In this document: positions 54,830-64,000 of the stretch, piece by piece
Numbering within the stretch: position 1 is the first letter of the stretch
Layout of the letters: every line of letters starts with the position of its first letter
The notes under the pieces: generated by a model
The model's input: the letters and a program-made list of their open reading frames with translations, nothing else
Told to the model about the DNA's origin: nothing
Database searches by the model: none
Made by a program: the position numbers and the translations under genes
NCBI GenBank assembly: GCA_951812925.1
Contig: OX638372.1
Location: 43,150,245 to 43,214,244 of the forward strand
DNA length: 64,000 bases
Direction of reading: 5' to 3'
DNA from: Calliopum simillimum
Lineage: Eukaryota; Arthropoda; Insecta; Diptera; Lauxaniidae

Positions 54830-56220
54830 AAGTATTGAATACCTCGAAAATCAAAGATAATCTGTGTTATTAATAAATATTTCTAAGAAAGTTTAACCAC
54901 ATAAATGTATTTGATAGAAACATATGCTTTATCCAACTGTACAGCAGTTGTTCAGAGCTGACACAAACCAAAATTTCGATCACAGAATTTCGAGTTTAGA
55001 GAACAACTAAAGAAATATTTTCTTTTGAAAATCGCCAATCGCATTTTTATGAAAACTTTAAACCAAAATCAATACAAAAAATTTAATAAAAAATGTGAAA
55101 TCTATTTAAAACTGACAAGAAGATACCACAAAATTTTGACATTTTAAATTGAAAAAAAATACACTGATGCAGCAATTAAAATTGTGAACAATATAGTAAT
55201 TAAAGTGTCACTCATTGTGGATAAATTTACTCATACAAACGGAAAAAATAACATACTTTATACATTTAAAAAATGCACGCACGTAAAAGCAATTCAGCAA
55301 AAAAGTGAACCACTTTAAAAAAAAACTGTCAAAATAACAAAAAGCAGCACATTCACTTTTAACAGAAAACCTGTCACCGACTTAATTTGGGGGTGTTGTG
55401 CTAAAGGATATGAAAACGGACATGGCAGCAAACAAACGCACAACGATTAAATGACAAAAGGTGTTTTTTTTTTTTTCTTTGTATTTGTCAAAAAATATCT
55501 CCGCATGTGTGCTTTTGTCATTTTCTAAAATGAAAATTAAATCCCCTAAGTACTTAAGCATACTTTTAGGCGAATAAGCATTGCTGTCAGCGTTTGCCGC
55601 TTTTGTAGTAGTATGTCTGCCATGGTGTCTGTCTGCCCACAAAAACAAAAATTTAATTTTTAACTGGAACAAAGTGAATACTAAAATGCTTTAAATATAT
55701 TTCATTATTATTATTTAGTATTCATAGAAGCAGTAGGATGCCTTTTAATTAGTTTTGACATTTTCTTTGAGGGCACAAAATTGCCACCAACAAGATGACA
55801 AGAAAATTTAATTGAAGTTAAGAGGCGCTTCTGCGTTTGCATTTTAATTTTGTTTTGTTCAAAGGCCACTAAGAAGCATTCCATAGCAGTAAAGTTGGTA
55901 TTAAATAGGCTTATTAGCAACATTTTCCTACTAATGTATTAAAAATAATAAAGGGCTAAAATGACAATGGGACAAAAAGTGTGGTCATAAGAAAAAAGCG
56001 ATCAAAATTTTTCACGGTATTTTAATGATTGCAAATGGCTTAAATCAATGGAAAGTGTATTTAATATTTTAATTTCAACATTTTTATGCCTCATAGGTAC
56101 ATTTTAATTGCATGCCGTCGACACATTAGTTTTATGCAGATACTTTTTTTACATTTATTAACATTTTTATATGTTATATCCAAGAGATGTTTTTTTTTTT
56201 TTTAAAAAAAGTCTTTCCTA
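54830..56220. other. gene-free AT-rich region
   Basis: No protein or repeat recognised. The 96-codon minus ORF (55382-55672) is not supported. Confidence 0.5.
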
Positions 56221-56227
56221 TCCTAAT

Positions 56228-58147
56228 AGCCCAGGAAAATAAGAATATTTCTGCGAAAAAATTCCAATTGAAATTTTTTCACCGGGATTGTCTTTATTAA
56301 AGCATAATAAATAATGTGTAAAAAGTCAAATGAAGTCCATTGTGCGCATAAAATGTTATTCAGGCTCTCGCTAACGCAAACATTTACAGAAAAATTGTTC
56401 TCCACAATTTTGTAACACAGGAAATTTCCTATGTAAAAATGTAAAAAATGTTTTTGTGTAACTTATAGTTTAGGAGATAACTCAATTTAAAAAGTTGTGC
56501 ACAGCTTTTATATGTAAATGCTACGTATAAGTTCATATTAAAATATTTTACTTGTAAGATTGCGAATACTCTTTAACGAGGAGTCGTACAAAAAAAAATT
56601 AAACTAGTAAGGGTGTTACCTTTGACCTGGCCAAACAGTAAATACCCTACACAGCAGTATTTTGAAAGTTTTGCTTATATGGGAGGTGCCACGCCCTCAT
56701 GTCCAAATTCACCCAGTTTTTTCTCTTTGAATTTATAGTTCTTAGCATTTGAGTAAAATTTAGCTTTCAGTATAGCGTTTTGAAGTTTTTGCTTATATGG
56801 AAGGTGCCACGCCCACTTGTGCGAATTCTCTTGGTTTTTGTTTAGAGCTTGCGCTTATAATTCGTAGTATTTATGTGTTGTTTGGTTGCATTATCGTGAA
56901 AAAAACTCAAAAAGTTGCATTTTGAATATATTTTTTGTATGGGTGGTAGGCGTGTCCGTTGATCGGTTTCGCTCATTTTCAATCCCCCGAGCTTACTTTG
57001 ATGCCAAAGGCTGTGCACTGAATTTCATTGCATTATCTTGCTTAGTTTTCCCAAAAAGTGTATTTCCACACACAGCCAGCTAGCCAACCACCCAGCCAGA
57101 CAGACGGACATGGCTATATCGACTCAGGAGGTGACGCTGATCAAGAATATATATACTTTTCTATATCTGCCACGCCTTCTTCTCTGCGTTACAAACGGAA
57201 GGACAAAGTGAATATACCCTGGGTGTAGGGTATAAAAACCGTTCAAAAGATAATTAGATTTTGTAAACACCGTATTAAATTTTTTTTTGAGCCACTCATG
57301 GTCTAAAAGATATTCTTCAAAAACCGTTAAGGTCTCGAAAATACTGGTTTTTGAAGTCATACGATAAAAAGCAACAACATCAATTTTGTAGAGAATCACA
57401 AGATCTAAAAAAAATAAGCCATATGTGTACACATTGAAGTAACCGTTTAGAAGTTATTCAAAAAAAACCGATTTTTTTGCCATTTAAAGGTTTTTTTTTT
57501 TTGAATATCTTCTAAACGGTTACTTCAATGTGTACACATATGGCTTATTTTTTGTAGATCTTCTCTACAAAATTGATGCGGTTGCTTTTTATCGTATCAC
57601 TTACCGTTTGAGAGATATCCTACAAAAACCAGTATTTTCGAGACCATAGGGTTTTTGAAGAATATTTTTTAGACCATGAGTGGCTCCAAAAAAATTTAAT
57701 ACGGTGTTTACAGAATCCAATTATCTTTTGAACGGTTTTTTAATTTTTTTTTTGTACGACTCCTCGTTAAAGAGTATTCGCAATTTTAAAAGTAAGATAT
57801 TTTAATATGAACTTATACGTAGCATTTACATATTAAGACTGTGCACAACTTTTTAAATTGAGTTATCTCCTAAACTATAAGCTACACAAAAACACTTTTA
57901 CATAGGAAATTTCCTGTGTTACAAAATTGTGGAACAAATTTTTCTGTAAATGTTTGCGTTAGCGAGATATTTGGAAAAAACTGATTTTAGCGACCTTTGA
58001 GCCTGAATACCTTTTTATACGCACAATGGACTTCATTGGACTTTTTACACATTATTCATTATGCTTTACTAAAGACAATTCAGTTGAAAAAATTCACTTG
58101 GAATTATTTCACACAGCAGCTCTTTTTTCGTCTTATTTTCCTGGGCT
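56228..58147. mobile_element. fold-back element, AGCCCAGG family, with nested family A
   Basis: Ends AGCCCAGGAAAATAAG and CTTATTTTCCTGGGCT. The arms mirror each other from the ends (CGCAAACATTTACAGAAAAA, AGGAAATTTCCTATGTAAAA, GAGTCGTACAAAAAAAA) to a short loop near 57480. TGTACACATATGGCTTATTT lies close to the axis on both sides. Without the family A insertion the element is about 1.29 kb and almost entirely palindromic. AT flanks both sides. Confidence 0.85.
56605..57237 (-). repeat. dispersed repeat family A, reverse copy
   Basis: Begins AAACTAGTAAGGGTGTTACC and ends CCCTGGGTGTAGGGTATAAA, i.e. the complete termini of family A in reverse orientation, with fewer internal units than 53325-54433. 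It interrupts the left arm of the fold-back just after GTACAAAAAAAAATTAAA. Confidence 0.8.
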
Positions 58148-58149
58148 AT

Positions 58150-58724
58150 AAGTGATGCTATTCATTTTACTAGAGTTTGCCTTGTGACTGAAATTTGACT
58201 TATTTGATTTGAATTTAAAAAGCCCATGCAACTGTTAAGTTAAACAAATAAACTCTCTCCGCGTATTTTGTCTTTTGGGTAGTGATGCAAAATTTTGAAT
58301 TTCATTCCTTAATGTTGAACTTATCTTTTTTCCGAATTTCATAAAAATTGGTGCCATAATTTTCATGTGATAGCGTGTTTCTCATTTAGGGACGTGCCAC
58401 CGCCAACCCATAAACATAATATTCCTATTATGCTTCCTTAGTATTATACCTTTCTTGGCACGGAACTTCATAAGAAGCCTCGTAGCAGTTGACAGCATAT
58501 TACATAGAAGAAAGTTTTAATATCCTGTATTTTTGTTCAATGTACCTCAACTGCAAATTTGACAAAAATCGATGCAGCGGTTTAACTTTGAAAGCGTATT
58601 TTCCATTTAGGGGTTTGGCACCCCCAACTTTCTTAAAAAAGAAAATTTAATGCCATACTCCTGCTCGCAACCTTTCCAACAAAAAAAAAAAAGACGCAAG
58701 AGGATCAAGTAAAGTTTGAGGTAA
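58150..58724. other. gene-free sequence
   Basis: Contains two loosely similar stretches (GTGTTTCTCATTTAGGGACG / GTATTTTCCATTTAGGGGTT, each followed by a GGCACC-like or GCCACC-like motif), perhaps a diverged tandem duplication. No gene. Confidence 0.4.
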
Positions 58725-59824
58725 AAACTAGGAAGGGTGTTACCTTTGGCCTGATCAAACATTAAATACCCTGAACTGCAGTATTTTAAAAATTTGCCTT
58801 GTACGGGTTGTGCCACGACTTCTTATCTACATCTACATCACATAGCTTTTGCTCAGATCTTGCACTTACTGTTTTCAGAGTGTGATCGGAGTTGCCATCC
58901 GAGTTTGCCTAGTTTTTGCTCAGAGTTTACATTTTCTGATGTTTTCGGTATACCACTTTGAAGCATACGCTTATATACTTAGAAGGTGCCATGACCTGTT
59001 GTCTAAAGCTTGCATACTTTTTGCTCAGAGCTTGCATTTATATTTAGTTCTTAGTGTTTGAGTAAAATTTTGTTGGATTATCTCAAAAAATATTTTTGGT
59101 ATAGCATTTTGAAGCTTTTCCTTATATGGGAGGTGCCACGCTCTCTTGTCCGATTTCGTCTAGTTTTTGCTCAGAGCTTGCGCTTACTATCCTTAGTATT
59201 TAACATGTATATTTTGGTTGCATTGTCGTAAAAACTACTCCGAAAGTTTAATTTTTAATAAATTTTTTGTAGGGGCCGTAGGTGTGTCCGTTGACCGATT
59301 TCACTCATTGTCAATAAATCAAGTTAACTTTGCCGATGAAGGCAGTGTACCAAATTTCATCAATTTATCTTTCTCCCAAAAATATTAAAACGATTTCAAC
59401 GGACAGACAGCCAGACAGATAGACGAGCATGACTATATCGACTCAGGTGGTGACGCTGATCAAGAATATAAACACTGTAACGAAGTTTCGCCGGGGTAAG
59501 CGTCAGGCGGTTGTCCAGGGCCAATCCTGTTTAAATATCGTTACAAAAAAAATACAAAAGAGTTATTAGTTTTAAGTTTAATTCAATTTCTTTATTTCTG
59601 ATTCTGTAGACTGTCTTGCTTCGACTCTCCTGCTTAGACTCTCCTACTTAGACTACCCTATATCTACTTAGTGCATACGCTTATGTACAAAATCTTACTT
59701 ACTATTTATGATACATATAAAATAAAATAAAACAAATAACTGTTTTCGTTCCATTATCCTAATGATAACGGGATTTAAGAGCTAGGGGGAATCAATTGGA
59801 ACGCAAATAAGGGAACGGTTTGGG

Positions 59825-60122
59825 AGCGTGGAACCCTTGTGGAACGGTGTGGGCAAAGGGGAATGTCCATTTCCCTGAAGGGACCATGTGGGACTATGAA
59901 ACCCCAGTGATTCATTCCAATGGGAACGATTTGGAAGAGTGAAACCCCTCTGAAACGTTTGGGCTTAAGGAACACAAAGAACGGTTTGGGATGATGAAAC
60001 CCTTGTGGAACGGTGTGGGCAAAGGGGAATGTCCATTTCCCTGAAGGGACCATGTGGGACTATGAAACCCCAGTGATTCATTCCCATGGGAACAATTTGG
60101 TAGAGTGAAACCCCTGGCGGAA
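59825..60122. repeat. direct duplication, 164-bp period
   Basis: GAACCCTTGTGGAACGGTGT / GAAACCCTTGTGGAACGGTG, GGGAATGTCCATTTCCCTGA and GGACTATGAAACCCCAGTGA occur at about 59830 and again about 164 bp later. Only a few bases differ. Confidence 0.85.
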
Positions 60123-60168
60123 CAAAGGTGGCTGAGAAATCGTGATGTTGCCGTGTAGGTTGGCGATG

Positions 60169-61285
60169 CGTCAGGATCAGGCAATGCATCAGGAGTGGGC
60201 ATGATAGGCATCCACCACTCTGTACACATGGCCAGGTGCCGATATGCCCGAGGCAGGCATGATATGCATCCACCACCTCGTGTATACGGCCCCATTAAGG
60301 ATGACGCTGGAGAGGATTAGGGTCGGGCAATGCATCAGGAGCAGGCATGATAGGCATCCACCACCCCGTATACATGGCCGGGTGCCGATATGCCCGAGGC
60401 AGGCATGATATGCATCCACCACCTCGTGTATACGGCTCCATTACGGGTAACGCTGGAGAGGATTAGGGTCAGGCAATGCATCAGGAGCAGGCATGATAGG
60501 CATCCACCACTCCGTACACATGGCCAGGTGCCGATATGCCCGAGGCAGGCATGATATGCATCCACCACCTCGTGTATACGGCCCCATTAAGGGTAACGCT
60601 GGAGAGGATTAGGGTCAGGCAATGCATCAGGAGCAGGCATGATAGGCATCCACCACTCCGTACACATGGCCAGGTGCCGATATGCCCGAGGCAGGCATGA
60701 TATGCATCCACCACCTCGTGTATACGGCCCCATTAAGGGTAACGCTGGAGAGGATTAGGGTCAGGCAATGCATCAGGAGCAGGCATGATAGGCATCCACC
60801 ACTCCGTACACATGGCCAGGTGCCGATATGCCCGAGGCAGGCATGATATGCATCCACCACCTCGTGTATACGGCCCCATTAAGGGTAACGCTGGAGAGGA
60901 TTAGGGTCAGGCAATGCATCAGGAGCAGGCATGATAGGCATCCACCACTCCGTACACATGGCCAGGTGCCGATATGCCCGAGGCAGGCATGATATGCATC
61001 CACCACCTCGTGTATACGGCCCCGCTGGAGAGGATTAGGCAATGCATCAGGAGCAGGCATGATAGGCATCCACCACTCCGTACACATGGCCAGGTGCCGA
61101 TATGCCCGAGGCAGGCATGATATGCATCCACCACCTCGTGTATACGGCCCCGCTGGAGAGGATTAAGCAATGCGTCAGGAGCAGGCATGATAGGCATCCA
61201 CCACTCCGTACACATGGCCAGGTGCCGATATGCCCGAGGCAGGCATGATATGCATCCACCACCTCGTGTATACGGCTCCATTAAG
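60169..61285. repeat. 146/128-bp minisatellite, eight units
   Basis: GCAATGCRTCAGGA marks unit starts at 60181, 60327, 60473, 60619, 60765, 60911, 61039 and 61167. That is five exact 146-bp steps, then two 128-bp steps caused by loss of an 18-bp block before GCTGGAGAGGATTA. Each unit also contains two related half-units, GGCATGATAGGCATCCACCA and GGCATGATATGCATCCACCA. Central units are nearly identical, a sign of recent homogenisation. Minus-strand ORFs of 77 codons recur because the unit is repeated, and they change frame every unit. Confidence 0.93.
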
Positions 61286-61317
61286 GATGGGGGAAAGGTT
61301 GGGGACAAGTGGATTGG

Positions 61318-61540
61318 AACGGTGGCGGCGGTGATACTCACGATAAGTCGCCGATGCCGTGGTTACGGCGAAGTAATGGCGCGGCCGCAATGAGTCGGCC
61401 GTTGGCGGCGAAATTTGCCGGCCATAGGAACGGCGGCGGCGTTGACGGCCGCGAAAGTCGCCGATGCCGGGGTTTCGGCGAAGGTATGGCGCGGCCGCAA
61501 TGAGTCGACTGTTGGCGGCGAAATTGCCGGCAAGGGAGTG
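61318..61540. repeat. GC-rich duplicated block
   Basis: AAGTCGCCGATGCCGTGGTT / AAGTCGCCGATGCCGGGGTT and TGGCGCGGCCGCAATGAGTC occur twice about 120 bp apart, in very GC-rich GGCGGCG-bearing sequence. Confidence 0.8.
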
Positions 61541-62015
61541 CCGATGCCACGAAGGCATGACAAAGTGGTGTGAACACCTTGGGCGCTTGGTGTCGACTGA
61601 TCTGACTGCCGGCCGGCTTGTATAATTTTGTTCTGATTTCCATTCGTTCCTTTCTTTTCCTTGTTTTGTTCTCTCTTGCTTGTACTTACTCTTAACCCCT
61701 CGGTACTTGCGCTCTTCTCTCCGCTCACAAATGGTAGAAACAGTTATTTTGTCTTTAACAAAAAGGAAAAAAATATATATGTTAAATTCAAATTCATATG
61801 TAAAACTAAAACTAAAATACCGTACATTTAAAATTCTCTTACAGTTTATGTTGTTTAAAGAAATAATAATTAATACATAGCTATGTATGTATGTATGATG
61901 ATTTTTTTGCCCTGCATAAAATCTTCTTTACAACACTTTTCCATACCTGCCACGAATCCATCTCTGCGTTGCAAACGGAAGAACAAAGTGTATATACCCT
62001 GGGTATAGTGTATAT

Positions 62016-63727
62016 AAGCCAATAAAAAGGGGACTCCCAAAAAAAAATGTTTGTGGGGATTTCGGGAGGTGGTAAATATACCCAAATCTTACAATATTGC
62101 TTGACAAAAATTTCCATAACTTGGACACTTCTCAATCAATCGTCATGATGTAACCTATTTTGAAAATGCTATGAATCACGCCTACAAAGTTAGTTTTCTG
62201 GTATTTGTGAAAAAGTACTATTTTAAATACTTGTTTAATACTAAGGTTACAAATATGTCTTTCTTTTAACATTTTTCACATATTTTTCGTGGATGAAAAC
62301 AAAATTGCCATTCATATGAACTCAAAATTTAGGTGATATGTCTAACAACTTAAGAATTATATGAATTTGAAAATATACATCATTTTATGTCTCCCATAAC
62401 TTCTAAGCCGTTGAAGATAGCATCTTGATCTTGGATTCATATTATGAAAGATAGTTTTGTCTTCTTTTCACGACTATTTTAGAAAATCTAGAAAGTAGTT
62501 CATGCATTTTATTAACCTAAGTACTAAAAAAGTTTTGAAAATAGCTTATGGCCTGATCCACTACCTTCTCGAAATGGATACTTTTGTGAAGGAGTATCGC
62601 TCGATTTAGTTTATATCGAGATATATAGAAAAACAGAGTGGGCCAAGTCAAATTAAGAATGGAATTACCGCTTTTTTGGTAAGTCATCCATAAATGATAT
62701 TCATAAAAACTAGACTGTCAAGTTTAAAAAAGTGCAAGTTTCTTCACTAACATGTTCGATACTTTTTTTGCTACAATACTCACCCTGCATATGTTCATTT
62801 TTATTTTTATTATTTTTTTTTTTTTTTTTTTGCTTTGAATAAATTAGGTACTGCTCTTTGCTTCTTTTGTTTTTAATTTTTTGCAAAAATATTAAAAATA
62901 CTTTCTTAAGAAAAGTTTTTTTTGAAATTTTTTAAAAATATTTATGCTAAAAAAAAATGCGTTATCACTCATAATATTGCCGTCGCGGTTAGCCTTCACT
63001 CACCGGAACGACGGAAAATTATTTAAACAAAAATTCAAAAAAAAACACAAGAGATAAAAAGAAATATTTGCGTTAAAAAACTGCGCGGTAAAAATTAGCA
63101 TCACCGCGAAAAATTATGAAAATTCATATCATAAAAATTTTATTTTCTTTCATCCGAATACTTTAATGTGGTATTTATTGCCCACACAAACATTTGATTG
63201 TAAACAACTCACGCGTACATACATATGTACGTATGTAGATATATGGGGAAATCTCAGCAAGTATGACTTTTTCGTAAAAAACAAGCTATTTTTCAAACAT
63301 GTAGCACCTTATTTTGGACAGCGAATTATCAATTTTAGATATACTAGAAGTATTTTTCAGCCTGCGTAACTGACTTTTTTTCGATCGCCTTCCCCAACAC
63401 CTCCAAAATCATTTTTCGAGGGAGATGCACTGAATTTCGCGAATCAGACACATCAACGGGATGCGTTTTTTCTAACGTCTAAGCACCCACGTTAAAGATC
63501 CTGATGCCCCAAATATTTCGCTGAACTGCCTCAAATGTTATAGCTCAATAAGGGAAGCGGTCGATAGTCAATTGTGCATTAAAAATCCACTCAAATCGAA
63601 ATACAAGCTGATCCTTTTTTTAAGATATCGGCCATTTTTGGTTTTGGAATGTTCCACTTAATTACAAATATCTCAAGAACCAATAACTACATACATTTAA
63701 ACGTACTATGCGTCAAATTAAAGGTAA
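62016..63727. other. gene-free AT-rich region
   Basis: No credible ORF. A poly-T stretch lies at about 62813-62830. Phrases like AACTTCTAAGCCGTTGAAGA resemble fold-back arm sequence seen elsewhere in the window, but no inverted partner lies within it. Confidence 0.45.
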
Positions 63728-64000
63728 CACAGGCCCACAAAAAGAAAGTACCCTGCGCGAAAGATAAGACCACCTGAACTTTAAGTTTTTAGGGTCGGTG
63801 AATCCGAATATGGTGCCAGAATAGAGTAGTTGGTACGCGTTTTTTCAGAAATCAGCAATTATGCTGAAAATTTGAGATTTTTATCAGCATTATTACTGAT
63901 TTCTAAAAAAACGCGAGCCAACTTCGCTATTCTGGTACCATATTCGGATTTAGCGACCCCGAAAACATAAAGTTCAGGTGGTCTGATCTTTCGCGCAGGG
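63728..64000. mobile_element. CACAGG-type fold-back element, cut by the window end
   Basis: Begins CACAGGCCCACAAAAAGAAA after TAA and carries the same arm sequence as 19192-19738 (GACCACCTGAACTTTAAG, ATATGGTGCCAGAATAG). The right arm (GCGACCCCGAAAACATAAAG, TTCAGGTGGTCTGATC) runs to the last base, so the terminal few bases lie outside. Confidence 0.85.

Larger units (their letters stand above)
59476..61932. mobile_element. 2457-bp GC-rich solo-LTR-like insertion
   Basis: The insert starts TGTAACGAAG and ends CTTCTTTACA, giving TG...CA ends. ACAC is repeated on both sides (59472-59475 and 61933-61936), a 4-bp duplication as made by gypsy-type integrases. No gag/pol and no internal second LTR copy are present, so a recombined solo LTR is the simplest reading. 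An unusually large LTR like that of Ulysses/Osvaldo-type elements is one precedent. It carries three repeat blocks described separately. Its GC content contrasts with the flanks. Orientation is undetermined. Confidence 0.6.
58725..62015 (-). repeat. family A, reverse copy split by the LTR-like segment
   Basis: 58725-59475 covers the tail, units and head up to GACGCTGATCAAGAATATAA. 61937-62015 continues with TTTTCCATACCTGCCACGAA and CCCTGGGTATAGTG. The two parts join without loss in comparison with 57119-57237. Confidence 0.75.

Noticed and set aside
60169..61285. Array resembling a CRISPR at first glance
   Set aside because: The whole unit is repeated with no unique spacers, in an insect-like genome; it is a minisatellite.
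60189..61558. Series of 77-127-codon minus-strand ORFs with MVDAYHACLGHIG
   Set aside because: Repeated translation of the 146-bp unit, which is not a multiple of three, so frames change from unit to unit.

Overview
The window looks like non-genic, AT-rich insect nuclear DNA, most likely from a fly. The reasons are the transposon mix: mariners with the DD41D spacing described from tephritid flies, an RTE-type non-LTR retrotransposon, a BEL/Pao LTR element, PIF/Harbinger and hAT remnants, and a short dispersed repeat carrying the 'CATGTCCGTCTGTCTGGC' phrase common in dipteran genomes. I found no host protein gene, rRNA or intact tRNA gene. Every ORF above about 150 codons that makes sense as protein belongs to a mobile element.

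Layout. 0-2.5 kb: small inverted repeats. 2.5-7.8 kb: a three-level nest, with a hAT-type element (8-bp target duplication) holding a DD41D mariner, which in turn holds an intact RTE. 8.6-21 kb: fold-back elements, a 39-bp minisatellite, a dead RT/RNase H retrotransposon and a complete Tc1-like DD37E element. 22.2-25.7 kb: a second RTE copy, about 99.7% identical to the first by eye. 26.6-31.5 kb: a dispersed repeat split by a 1.39-kb fold-back element and a 1.38-kb PIF/Harbinger-like element, then a fossil mariner and tRNA-like tandem repeats. 36-42.8 kb: a BEL/Pao element with near-identical LTRs, inserted in one arm of a palindromic element. 43-49.2 kb: a decayed mariner, a Helitron-like candidate, two large fold-backs and a Tc1-like DD37D element. 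50-58 kb: a non-LTR fragment, MITEs and another fold-back split by the dispersed repeat. 59.5-61.9 kb: a GC-rich 2.46-kb segment with LTR-like TG...CA ends and a 4-bp target duplication, carrying eight units of a 146/128-bp minisatellite. 62-64 kb: AT-rich DNA ending in a truncated fold-back.

Activity. The two RTE copies have full-length 1034-codon ORFs with all endonuclease and reverse transcriptase signatures. The BEL/Pao element has one in-frame stop in pol and LTRs differing at one position. The DNA transposons that still show a transposase are all interrupted, but several keep exact ends and target duplications, so the order of insertions can be read from the nesting. The most distinctive property of the window is the number and size of long fold-back elements. 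They fall into several families with recognisable termini and repeatedly serve as landing sites for other elements.
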